From: Bacteroidaceae bacterium | GTDB taxonomy: Bacteria > Bacteroidota > Bacteroidia > Bacteroidales > Muribaculaceae | Direction of reading: 5' to 3' | DNA length: 64,000 nt | NCBI GenBank assembly: GCA_021768245.1 | Contig: JAETNO010000013.1 | Span: 1-64,000, forward strand | Shown: positions 43,931 through 52,140 of the stretch, piece by piece | Layout of the letters: each line of letters begins with the position of its first letter | Position numbering within the stretch: the first letter of the stretch is position 1 | The notes under the pieces: model-generated | Told to the model about the DNA's origin: nothing | Seen by the model: only the letters and a program-made list of their open reading frames with translations | Databases searched by the model: none | Made by a program: the position numbers and the translations under genes

Positions 43931-45361
43931 CTATATTACAAATTTAAACACATCGCCTTCGATTGAAAGGATGAATAATCCTTTTTTGTCCAGGGTTATG
44001 GCCCTGTCATATCCTTTGTAGACGGTCTCGCCTGTAATGCCATAGATTGTTATGACTGAGCCGGTATTTGCCCCGTAGACGTGAACCGTATTTCCCGTGA
44101 GCCGTATGGTGGGCTTATTGTTGCTTTCGATATCATCGATTGAGCTTGTCGTCATGTCATAATTTTTGAATTTACTCCATCGTAGGTGGGTCTTGTAGGC
44201 ATCGATTGAGGGATAGGGAACTATGACATTTGCTTTGTTGTAGGTCTCGTTTGAGAAAGAATTATTGCTGAATGACGGAGGGGTGACAGCGAGAGACTCA
44301 ATTGAGGTAAGATTGACGCCGGAGAAGGCGCTCATGCCGATTTCAGCCACATTCTCTCCGATGATAAGGCTTTTGATATTAGAGCAGTTTGAAAATGCCT
44401 GCACCCCAATTGAAGTAAGTGACGGGGGAGTTGAGACGGAGGTGGCCTGCTTATATCCGATGAAAGCATATCTGCCTATTGAGGGCGTCCCTTCCGGAAT
44501 CTCAATATCTGTGACGGTATATTCCTTCTCAGGGTTCCTGTATGTCAGGGATGCTCCATTGTAGAGTGGATTTGCCGTATAGTTCTCAAAATCGATTTTG
44601 CAGTAATCGGACAGATTGATGATTGGATAGTTTTGAAATGCAGCCGGTTCACCGATAGCGACATTCTCTATCTTGCACCTTTCAAATGCTCCCTTTCCGA
44701 TACATTCGATGCCCTGCGGAAGATATAGGGCCACAACGTTTCCTCCATATGCCTCATCGGTGCGATAACCGGCAAAAGTGTAGCCTCCGATTCGTTTGGT
44801 GCCTTCGGGGATTCGGAGTATATCTGAAGCCTCATATCCTGAAATATTTAGTCTGGCTCCATTGCTTATAGGATTTGATGAGGCATCTTTAAATTCGGAT
44901 GCCAGCCAGGCGTCAATACCGCATGTGGCATAGACATCAGTGATTCCTTTTGATTCGCTGAAACAGTTTGGCCCGACCGACAATAGGGTTGACGCGATTG
45001 TTACGGAGGTGAGGCCCGGACATTTCGAGAATGATGAATTGCCAATGGTGGTCAGGGTTGATGGCAATGTTATTTCCAGTAGATTCGTGCAGTTGACGAA
45101 TGCATAGTTTGCGATGCCTGTCACGGCGTAAGAATTGCCCTCTGAATCGGTCACGCTTTGAGGTATAATCAGTTTTCCTTCGAGTCGGGTTAATGTCTCT
45201 TGAACGGAAGCTGTGTTTTGACGGGCAACTTCACATTCGGTTTCGCTTAAGGTCTGATAGCTTATTCCGTCTACGGAAAATGTAGCGGCATTGATGGTTT
45301 GGATTGGTAAAAATGCTATCACAGCTATTGACAAAGCTGACATTGCAAGATTGTGTTTCAT
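43931..45361 (-). CDS. BspA-like leucine-rich repeat surface protein
   Basis: A 476-residue exported protein. The start at 45361 gives a normal signal peptide (MKHNLAMSALSIAVIAFL...INA). The main part is made of LRR_5/BspA-type repeats of about 23 residues with the pattern I-x-x-x-A-F-x-x-C-x-x-L-x-x-I-x-L-P-x-x-L, for example IANYAFVNCTNLLEITLPS and IGVQAFSNCSNIKSLIIG. A small C-terminal beta domain ends KKGLFILSIEGDVFKFVI, like a sorting or anchoring tail. Such proteins serve adhesion. A membrane AraC regulator and a perfect palindrome lie immediately upstream. Confidence 0.86.
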   Translation of the reverse strand: MKHNLAMSALSIAVIAFLPIQTINAATFSVDGISYQTLSETECEVARQNTASVQETLTRLEGKLIIPQSVTDSEGNSYAVTGIANYAFVNCTNLLEITLPSTLTTIGNSSFSKCPGLTSVTIASTLLSVGPNCFSESKGITDVYATCGIDAWLASEFKDASSNPISNGARLNISGYEASDILRIPEGTKRIGGYTFAGYRTDEAYGGNVVALYLPQGIECIGKGAFERCKIENVAIGEPAAFQNYPIINLSDYCKIDFENYTANPLYNGASLTYRNPEKEYTVTDIEIPEGTPSIGRYAFIGYKQATSVSTPPSLTSIGVQAFSNCSNIKSLIIGENVAEIGMSAFSGVNLTSIESLAVTPPSFSNNSFSNETYNKANVIVPYPSIDAYKTHLRWSKFKNYDMTTSSIDDIESNNKPTIRLTGNTVHVYGANTGSVITIYGITGETVYKGYDRAITLDKKGLFILSIEGDVFKFVI

Positions 45362-45393
45362 AAAATAACCTTTGGGGATTAAAAATTGTCTTG

Positions 45394-45401
45394 CAAAGGT
45401 A
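45394..45401 (-). promoter_or_regulatory. -7 element of the BspA-like gene
   Basis: TACCTTTG on the minus strand, 33 bases before the start at 45361, fits the -7 consensus. The -33 position lacks TTTG, which suits an activator-dependent promoter. Confidence 0.5.
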
Positions 45402-45423
45402 TCCAAAAAGGTTGCCGGTGTAA

Positions 45424-45462
45424 GTCAGAATCGTCAAAACCGTTAAATTTGACGATTCTGAC
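45424..45462. promoter_or_regulatory. Perfect 15-bp palindrome between the AraC and BspA-like genes
   Basis: GTCAGAATCGTCAAA (45424-45438) and its exact reverse complement (45448-45462) flank a 9-base centre. The right arm lies in the last codons of the AraC gene, and the centre includes its stop codon. The dyad centre is about 55 bases upstream of the predicted start of BspA-like transcription. It may be an activator site, or a factor-independent hairpin at the end of the regulator mRNA; no T run follows. Confidence 0.6.
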
Positions 45463-46522
45463 GCGGTCTGTCTGTGCTTTCTCCTCCGAATTCTTTCATC
45501 CATTTGCGAAATGAAGTCGGAGAATTGAACCCGGAGAGTTCCATTATTTCAATCTGAGTGAGTTCCGGATTTGATTCGCGCAGATTCAGGGCATGGTGAA
45601 TCCTGAGTGAGTTTATATGACGGATAAAAGACCCGTAGTTCTCCACGATTGTTTGGGATACATATGAGCGGTTTGAGCCTATGGCCTGGGCAAGCTGTTG
45701 CAGGGTCAGATTTGGATTAAGATATAGACAGTCGCTGTTGAGCGCTTTATCAATTCTTGCAAGTAGGTCATTATCGGAGTTCTCTTTTAAATTTTCTGTT
45801 ATAAGCAGTGTGGGGATTTCCTCTTCTTTGCGTTGGGTATGGAGTATGATTAGGAGTGAAATCCAGAGCAGGACTGTAAACAGGAGACTGTTGATGGCTC
45901 CAATTAAAGGTGAGTCGATGATTGCTACGCTCCATATGATAATTTCACAGATAATCGGAGGAACAATAAGTTTATTGGCAAATTTTAATGGAAAGTCCTG
46001 ATGGTTTGAGAAGTTTTCTTCATTATATTGTTTGATAAGCTTGCGTAGCCACAGGACAGAATAAAAAAATATGGCCATGGAATTAATGCCTATGACAATT
46101 GCGATGCTTCCGAAGATGGGGAGATGCCGTGAGATATAGTCTCCCGAAAGTGAGATTGATGCTGAGGATAATAGAAAAATGATTGCGGCAATAGTTGAAA
46201 TTTCAAACCAGCGATTGCTTTTGGGGGAATAATCGTGGAAATACCGGAAAAGAATAAGTGAATAGCCGGTCGGATAGTAGATGATTGTGAACGCCTTATA
46301 TAGAAACCATGTGTCAGAGGAACTGACATCAAGCATATATGGAATAAGGAGGATAAATCCGGCATAAAATGCGGTGACACGTTTTCGGGCCGGATAGTAG
46401 AAATCAGTACGCTCTACGAACGGTGAACATATGTGAAACCACCGGATTGCAGCTCCCGTCAGACCTGAAAATATGAGCAGGAGCGTGGCTGTATAGCAAA
46501 AAAGTTCGGTAGAGCATGGCAT
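45443..46522 (-). CDS. Membrane-bound AraC-type transcriptional regulator
   Basis: A 359-residue protein with about six or seven membrane helices in its first 240 residues and a C-terminal AraC DNA-binding domain (about 258-350). In that domain two HTH units are visible: LTLQQLAQAIGSNRSYVSQTIVENYG and LTQIEIMELSGFNSPTSFRKWMKEFGG. The layout implies sensing in the membrane and direct DNA binding. The BspA-like gene follows 82 bases downstream on the same strand, past a perfect palindrome, and is a natural candidate target. Confidence 0.85.
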   Translation of the reverse strand: MPCSTELFCYTATLLLIFSGLTGAAIRWFHICSPFVERTDFYYPARKRVTAFYAGFILLIPYMLDVSSSDTWFLYKAFTIIYYPTGYSLILFRYFHDYSPKSNRWFEISTIAAIIFLLSSASISLSGDYISRHLPIFGSIAIVIGINSMAIFFYSVLWLRKLIKQYNEENFSNHQDFPLKFANKLIVPPIICEIIIWSVAIIDSPLIGAINSLLFTVLLWISLLIILHTQRKEEEIPTLLITENLKENSDNDLLARIDKALNSDCLYLNPNLTLQQLAQAIGSNRSYVSQTIVENYGSFIRHINSLRIHHALNLRESNPELTQIEIMELSGFNSPTSFRKWMKEFGGESTDRPRQNRQI

Positions 46523-46554
46523 AGTGTGAAAATGAAAGGTAGTGGGATTATAAA

Positions 46555-46597
46555 CGTCCGCAGAAAGTCAGTGGGATAAGTTGGCTGTCTGCGGACG
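46555..46597. terminator. Hairpin after dnaJ
   Basis: CGTCCGCAGA pairs with TCTGCGGACG across a 22-base loop, about 25 bases past the dnaJ stop on the minus strand, followed by TTTATAA. It probably terminates the dnaJ transcript and separates it from the AraC gene. Confidence 0.6.
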
Positions 46598-46622
46598 AAG
46601 TATGGATTTATTATTTCGGATA

Positions 46623-47786
46623 TTATTCGAATATATGGCGGAGTTTGGAGAAAATACGGTTTTTGGTCGATTCGTTAGGGGTCATGTTGGGCTTGCCCTG
46701 TAGCGATTCGATTGTTTTCTTCTCCTCATCCGTGAGATTTTCCGGGATATAGACCATTACGTTGATGAGCTCATCGCCTGTGCCGTAGCCTTCTGTCGAA
46801 GGGAGTCCTTTGCCACGCAGACGGAGCACTTTGCCGGGTTGAGTGCCTGCGGGGATTTTGAGACGGGCACGTCCGGTGATTGTCGGTACTTCCACTGAGC
46901 CACCGAGAGCGGCGGTCGGGATATCGAGCATAAGATTGTAGATGACATCGTTGCCGTCGCGGATAAGGTCGGGGCTCTTGATTTCCTCGATTACTACGAG
47001 GAGGTCACCGTTGACTCCGCCATGAATAGCCGCATTGCCTTGGCCTTTGACGGTGAGGGTCTGTCCGTCGGCTACGCCCGCAGGGATGGAGAATGTGACT
47101 GTACGGTCTTCACGCACCACGCCTTCCCCGTGACAATAGCTGCACTTATCAGTTATGATTTTGCCTTCGCCTTTACACTGGGGACATTCCACCGCCGATT
47201 GCGACAGCCCGAAGAGGGTCTGCTGCTGGCGCAGTACACTGCCTGAGCCTCCGCAAGTGGGGCATGTAGTGAATGATGTCCCGTCCTTGGCTCCGGTGCC
47301 GTTGCAATGGGTGTCCTTGACAAGGGTGGGAATCTTCAGTGTCTTGGTGACGCCTGTAGCAATTTCGGCGAGGGTCATTTTGACTTTTATGCGTAAGTCA
47401 GAACCTCGGCGCTGGCGACGGCGTGTACGGCCTCCGGCGGTTTCGAAACCTCCCATGTTTCCGAAACCGCCCCCGAAGATATCTCCGAACTGAGAGAATA
47501 TATCCTCCATGGAGAAGCCTCCTGCATGGAAACCTCCACCTCCGCCGGGGAATCCTTGCGGGCCCATATTATGACCGAACTGGTCATACTTGGCACGCTT
47601 TTCCGGATTTGAGAGCACGTCGTAGGCTTCGGCGGCTTCCTTGAATTTTTCTTCCGCCTCCTTGTCGCCTGGATTCTTGTCCGGGTGATATTGGATCGCC
47701 TTTTTTCTATAGGCGCTCTTTATGGTCTTCTCGTCGGCGTTTTTGTCGACTCCGAGGACTTCGTAGTAATCTCTTTTGCTTGCCAT
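46623..47786 (-). CDS. dnaJ: Chaperone protein DnaJ
   Basis: A 387-residue type I Hsp40 that stimulates DnaK ATPase and delivers substrates. The J domain has YHPDKNPGDKEAEEKF with the HPD triad at 34-36, and a Gly/Phe-rich linker runs over about 71-118. The zinc region has C175/C178, C201/C204 and C215/C218 intact, but the first CxxCxGxG reads DTHCNGTG, so position 158 is Asp and only C161 remains. The C-terminal substrate-binding part is normal. grpE is 16 bases upstream on the same strand. The missing cysteine may weaken zinc site I. Confidence 0.95.
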   Translation of the reverse strand: MASKRDYYEVLGVDKNADEKTIKSAYRKKAIQYHPDKNPGDKEAEEKFKEAAEAYDVLSNPEKRAKYDQFGHNMGPQGFPGGGGGFHAGGFSMEDIFSQFGDIFGGGFGNMGGFETAGGRTRRRQRRGSDLRIKVKMTLAEIATGVTKTLKIPTLVKDTHCNGTGAKDGTSFTTCPTCGGSGSVLRQQQTLFGLSQSAVECPQCKGEGKIITDKCSYCHGEGVVREDRTVTFSIPAGVADGQTLTVKGQGNAAIHGGVNGDLLVVIEEIKSPDLIRDGNDVIYNLMLDIPTAALGGSVEVPTITGRARLKIPAGTQPGKVLRLRGKGLPSTEGYGTGDELINVMVYIPENLTDEEKKTIESLQGKPNMTPNESTKNRIFSKLRHIFE

Positions 47787-47802
47787 GTGTTAATTCTGCT
47801 CT

Positions 47803-48435
47803 TTATTGGCCCACGGCCACTTTGGCATGGCGGAGCACTTTGTCATTGATTGTGTAACCTTTAGTAGGGGTGTCGATTACGATGCCTTTTTGCGCTTCGT
47901 CGGCAACGGGTACCATGGCTATAGCTTCGTGGTACTCGGCATCGAATGGCTTGCCTGTACTCTCAATGGGCTTCACACCATTGGCGGCGAGGAATTTCAC
48001 GAGTTTCTGATAAATCAGTTCCATCCCCTGACGCACGGATGCAGGGTCTTCGATGTTAGCGCTTGCCTCAAGTCCGCGCTCGAAGTCGTCAACAATCGGG
48101 AGAAGTCCTTTGAGCACGTTTTCGGCAGCGTTCTTGATTATATCGGACTTTTCTTTCACCGTACGCTTGCGGAAGTTGTCGAACTCGGCCATGAGGAAGA
48201 GATATTCTTTCTTCTCTTTCTCGACCTGGGCCTGGGCCTCCTCGAGCTGCTTGTTGAGCGCGTCGATGTCAGTGAGCTGTCTGTCGATTATATCGTTTTC
48301 TTCTTTTTCGGTGGAATTTTGCTCGTCGAAAGCTTCCTGCATATCGTCGATAATTTCACCTCCCTCTTCCGGGCGTATATTTTTCTCCTGTTTGTGAGGA
48401 GCCTTATTCTGATTCTTATCGTGATTGTGGCTCAT
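47803..48435 (-). CDS. grpE: Nucleotide exchange factor GrpE
   Basis: A 210-residue partner of DnaK that releases ADP. The start at 48435 (MSHNHDKNQNK) follows the acidic, low-complexity N-terminus typical of the family; the longer frame adds 35 untypical residues. A long coiled coil (EEAQAQVEKEKKEYLFLMAEFDNFRKRTVKEK) precedes the beta-wing domain with DDFERGL, then GVKPIESTGKPFDAEYHEAIA and KGYTINDKVLRHAKVAVGQ. It forms an operon with dnaJ; dnaK is not in the window. Confidence 0.95.
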   Translation of the reverse strand: MSHNHDKNQNKAPHKQEKNIRPEEGGEIIDDMQEAFDEQNSTEKEENDIIDRQLTDIDALNKQLEEAQAQVEKEKKEYLFLMAEFDNFRKRTVKEKSDIIKNAAENVLKGLLPIVDDFERGLEASANIEDPASVRQGMELIYQKLVKFLAANGVKPIESTGKPFDAEYHEAIAMVPVADEAQKGIVIDTPTKGYTINDKVLRHAKVAVGQ

Positions 48436-48614
48436 AATTAGATATGGTAGTTTTTTATATTTCTTATCTTTCAAAAAGATTGCCAAAGATGATTTACGGC
48501 ACAAGTTTTTTAGATACTGTGCCTGCGCCGGCATCCGCATGATGTATTTTTACAACAACTGACGGCCTATAACGTTCACCATTACAATAAAAAGCGGAGT
48601 GTTGCCGCGACGGT

Positions 48615-49436
48615 CTATAACTTTGAGACGAAGCATGAACAGCCATCGAATTTCTCTGTCAGAGAGTCTGACAAAATGTCACCCTTGAAGAGTGCGTAGA
48701 CTGCCGAACCGGAGCCCGACATGGATACGTAGGTGGCTCCGTAATCCGCCAATGCCGACTTGACTTCTGCAATTGCCGGGTAGGATGGGAATACCGATGG
48801 CTCGAAGTCATTCTTGAGCCGTCCCTGCCATGAGTCAGGAGTGTCCTTTATTATTTCGGAGATATGGATGTCGGGGACGCATGGCGTAGTGTGGCGGTAG
48901 GCTTCTGTCGTGGGGACGCTTACCTGAGGCTTTACGACAGCAAGAGTCATGCCTGACAGAATCAGTTCCACCGGCGAGAATTCCGTTCCGATTCCCGAAC
49001 AGAGCATCGGGCGGTTATAGATGAAGAACGGACAGTCCGCTCCGAGACTTGCCGCCATCTCTGCCAGACTATCATCGGTCAATCCGAGTTGATACAGGCT
49101 GTTGAGGCCAATAAGAGTGAAGGCTGCATCCGCAGAGCCTCCTCCAAGGCCTGCTCCGTCGGGTATTATCTTGCGTAGATAGATGTCTGTCGGAGGCAGG
49201 TTGACCCTGTCGGCCATAAGCCTGTAGGCCTTCATAACGAGATTCTTTTCCGGCGGACAGTCCACTTTGCGTCCGGTGACGGTGAGGCTTGTCTCCGTGC
49301 CTGCCGACGGGACTATTTCGAGTACGTCTTGCCAGGGGATTGGCACCATCACGGTCTCTATGTCATGGTATCCGTCTTCTCGCCGGCGTATAATGTCAAG
49401 CCCGAGATTTATCTTCGCGTTTGGGAAAAGAATCAT
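48615..49436 (-). CDS. ispE: 4-diphosphocytidyl-2-C-methyl-D-erythritol kinase
   Basis: A 273-residue GHMP-family kinase that phosphorylates CDP-methylerythritol in the MEP isoprenoid pathway, the same pathway as dxs at 1782. It begins FPNAKINLGLDIIRRREDGYHDIET with the substrate-binding Lys and His region. The ATP motif PDGAGLGGGSADAAFTL is near 92-108, and the GHMP C-terminal motif is VSMSGSGSAVYALF. A consensus promoter lies 26 bases upstream. Confidence 0.94.
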   Translation of the reverse strand: MILFPNAKINLGLDIIRRREDGYHDIETVMVPIPWQDVLEIVPSAGTETSLTVTGRKVDCPPEKNLVMKAYRLMADRVNLPPTDIYLRKIIPDGAGLGGGSADAAFTLIGLNSLYQLGLTDDSLAEMAASLGADCPFFIYNRPMLCSGIGTEFSPVELILSGMTLAVVKPQVSVPTTEAYRHTTPCVPDIHISEIIKDTPDSWQGRLKNDFEPSVFPSYPAIAEVKSALADYGATYVSMSGSGSAVYALFKGDILSDSLTEKFDGCSCFVSKL

Positions 49437-49461
49437 ATGCGTGTCGATTGTAATCGGTGTG

Positions 49462-49493
49462 CAAAATTAGTCATTAGTCGCAATTTACGCAAA
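49462..49493 (-). promoter_or_regulatory. Promoter of ispE
   Basis: On the minus strand TTTG (49490-49493), a 20-base spacer and TAATTTTG (49462-49469) match the Bacteroidetes consensus closely. The leader is about 20 bases. Confidence 0.72.
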
Positions 49494-49515
49494 TGGCGCT
49501 GTATTATACGCTGCC

Positions 49516-51999
49516 TTACTTCCAGCTTAGTTCCAGTTTTGATATCAGCGTCGCCGATGCTCCTGTCGAGCCTGTGTGCTGTAGGCCGAATGTTGTGGCG
49601 GTGGTTTTGTCGGGCACTTCAGCATAGAGTGAGACTGTCGGTGAAGGGCGCTTGTCTTCGACTGCGGAGCTGTTTTGGGCATCGGCCGTGTCGGCGTCGG
49701 TCGATGCGGTGGCCCTGAGGATGCCGTCCGTCAGCCAAAGGTCGACTGTGCAGGTCGTGCGGTAGCATGTAGATGCCTGGGGTTTGGAAACAGGAACCGC
49801 AGTCCCGTTATCATAACGCATCAGGGTGAAGACAACCGCGTGGTCATAGTCAACCGTACGCTCCACGCGCAATCCGTAGCCTGACATCGTTTCAGGATTG
49901 TATTTAATATAAACATCAAGATATTGGCCGGTGGCGCTCCCGAATCCCTGCCCTGCACTCTTGCATGGTTCCAGCATGAGTTTCGCTCTCATGTCGCGAC
50001 ATTTTTCGCGGGCAGGAGTGTAGAAGGCTCTTGCCCCACGTGTCCATTGGACGAGGCCTATGCCGGTTGACGCGTCTGTCGCACGGCCGAAGTACCAACA
50101 TTCCTCGGGATTCGGTTGCCATGCGTGTGGCGCGGTGTCAGCAGGTTTGTAGGAATCGAAACTCCATGCTCCGCGTGCTATTCTGGGCTGTAGCCTTACA
50201 GGCACGGCGGAGAAATCGGTCACATAGCTGCTTTCTTCCTTTCTTGCCTTGAACTTTATATGTTTTGCAGCGCATGGCTTGTCAAGGATTAACTGGTGGA
50301 CTTTCCCGCCACGTGTATCGCCTCCTTTCGGGACTATGCGTACACCGATATAGCAGTTCCGGTCGGCATGGCTTAACGGGTAGGATGCAAATAGTCTTCC
50401 CGAACCATGGCAGACGGCTATAGAGTCGCTCCAATCAGGGCTTTTGCATCTATACCATTCGAAGTGGCTGCGGTCTTCAGCCACATCGTCAATCCTGTAA
50501 TCGACCGTCACTTTGCCGTCTTCGATTTTCAGTACGGGCATCAGCGAGAAATCAGGAGCATCTTTAAGATATGGCTCCACTTTGGTGTCCACGCAACCCT
50601 GGATTCCCATATCAGTGGAAGCGACTATCCTTCCCTTCGCCTCTATAGGCATCGAATTGCAACTTTCCACTCCGATATGGCCTAATTTCCCGTTCTTATC
50701 AAGCTTTACGCTGTTGGGGTAGCTGTAGCCTATCTTTAACGGCTGAATGGCTTCAATTTTATCATCCGTCACAGGATAGTTTCCCCAACGGCGGAAAATC
50801 ATGTCAAGTTCTTTTGAATCGCCCTTGGCCTTTAGCGACAGTCGGTCAACGCCGAAATCCATCCTTACCGGAAGGTCTGTCAGCTTGCGTCCGAGCCGCT
50901 GCTCCATTTTCCGGATTTCAGAAAGTTGGCCGAGCGGATCCCAGCCATCATCGCCGGCAAGAAGATTGGGCGTGTTGTATATAACTGTGTTTCCGTCGCA
51001 GATTTTATATGCGTCGAGCAGTTTCGTATCGCTTATGTCCACGCTCATGAATGGGCGGTCGGAGTCTATGGCGTAGCTTTCGCCGTTGAGAGTCACACCG
51101 CTGTGATAGCTGACAATCGGGCTTTCATCGCGTGTCCACCTGATGGTCATATTATTTCCGGAGGAGGAGAAACGTGTATCGACCATCGTGACCATTCCCG
51201 GTGCCTTCGTGAGATACTGGGGGCCTTTACCTTTGATATCTATGTCGCAATTCAGGAATATCGCTCCGGTTGTATCTGTCGTATAGAAGGGTTTGCTGCT
51301 GAAAAATGTGAAGCGGCAGTCAAGGTAGACCGCACTCCCGGTCAAGGCATCGTCGGTACACTCGAAATAGCAATCCTTATAAAAGCTGCGGCGACCACCG
51401 ACTATAGGACAAAGATTCAGTCGGCTGATGAAACGGCAATTGCTGGCATAGACTCTGTCGGTGCCCTCGCAGATTCCAAGCTGTGCCTGTACGATAGGGG
51501 CGCATCGTTTAGCGCGGTTAAGCGCTGGATTTAGCGGATAGTCGAGGTCTACGTTGCAGTAATTACCTAATGTCATGTTTTCTACCCGAAGTGAGGAGCC
51601 TTTGAAATGGAGCATGGTATAGTTGCCGACAGCTCCGCGCGTCTGTCCACGGTTAACGGCGAATACTGTATTCTCGGGATTCCCGTCGGAGCCTATGATT
51701 TCAAGAGTGTCGCAGACGATATGAAATCCGTAAGGGATGCTGTTGTCGGGCATTTTCCTTATGGCCGGGTCGTCGGGGTCATCGAGCCAGTAGACTCCCG
51801 GAGCCACGCGCAGTGTCACTTTCCCTGCCCCTGACGCGGCAAGGCGGTTGACGGCATCGAGGGCTGATATGGCATCCGTATAATGGTTCTCGTCCGTGCT
51901 TGCATTATTGTTGTCGAGATAGACGGTCTTGGCCTCTGCTGCAGCCAAGGTACTCAATGCGGTGAATATGAGAATTGATATTCTTTTAGCTATTTTCAT
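49516..51999 (-). CDS. Secreted right-handed beta-helix protein, pectinesterase-like fold
   Basis: An 827-residue exported protein with a signal peptide from Met 51999 (MKIAKRISILIFTALSTLAAAEA). Residues from about 25 to 330 read as a right-handed parallel beta-helix (TVYLDNNNASTDENHYTDAISALDAV, then rungs such as VYASNCRFISR and SFYKDCYFECTDD). The helix resembles the pectinesterase/pectate lyase fold but lacks the clear QDT and GRPW catalytic motifs. A C-terminal concanavalin-like domain spans about 600-825. I infer a role in plant polysaccharide breakdown or binding; the enzymatic activity is unknown. It does not neighbour other carbohydrate genes. Confidence 0.72.
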   Translation of the reverse strand: MKIAKRISILIFTALSTLAAAEAKTVYLDNNNASTDENHYTDAISALDAVNRLAASGAGKVTLRVAPGVYWLDDPDDPAIRKMPDNSIPYGFHIVCDTLEIIGSDGNPENTVFAVNRGQTRGAVGNYTMLHFKGSSLRVENMTLGNYCNVDLDYPLNPALNRAKRCAPIVQAQLGICEGTDRVYASNCRFISRLNLCPIVGGRRSFYKDCYFECTDDALTGSAVYLDCRFTFFSSKPFYTTDTTGAIFLNCDIDIKGKGPQYLTKAPGMVTMVDTRFSSSGNNMTIRWTRDESPIVSYHSGVTLNGESYAIDSDRPFMSVDISDTKLLDAYKICDGNTVIYNTPNLLAGDDGWDPLGQLSEIRKMEQRLGRKLTDLPVRMDFGVDRLSLKAKGDSKELDMIFRRWGNYPVTDDKIEAIQPLKIGYSYPNSVKLDKNGKLGHIGVESCNSMPIEAKGRIVASTDMGIQGCVDTKVEPYLKDAPDFSLMPVLKIEDGKVTVDYRIDDVAEDRSHFEWYRCKSPDWSDSIAVCHGSGRLFASYPLSHADRNCYIGVRIVPKGGDTRGGKVHQLILDKPCAAKHIKFKARKEESSYVTDFSAVPVRLQPRIARGAWSFDSYKPADTAPHAWQPNPEECWYFGRATDASTGIGLVQWTRGARAFYTPAREKCRDMRAKLMLEPCKSAGQGFGSATGQYLDVYIKYNPETMSGYGLRVERTVDYDHAVVFTLMRYDNGTAVPVSKPQASTCYRTTCTVDLWLTDGILRATASTDADTADAQNSSAVEDKRPSPTVSLYAEVPDKTTATTFGLQHTGSTGASATLISKLELSWK

Positions 52000-52078
52000 G
52001 GTTGCTGTCAAAAAAATTTAAGAGCCATAAAGTTAGCTAAAATCTTCCATATGATGGTTTCCTGTGCTGAAAAATTCT

Positions 52079-52086
52079 TACCTTTG
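52079..52086 (+). promoter_or_regulatory. -7 element of dnaB
   Basis: TACCTTTG lies 54 bases before the dnaB start. A poorly matching GGTTT stands near the -33 position. Confidence 0.5.
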
Positions 52087-52140
52087 TATTATAAAAACAG
52101 TTTCAATCCGACATAAATTTAGATAATTTCTTACAGAACC

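Noticed and set aside
48471..48490. Possible sigma-54 promoter before grpE (TTGGCA...TTTTTGA on the minus strand)
   Set aside because: The -12 GC is replaced by GA, a change usually fatal for sigma-54 promoters, so it does not support sigma-54 control of grpE-dnaJ.
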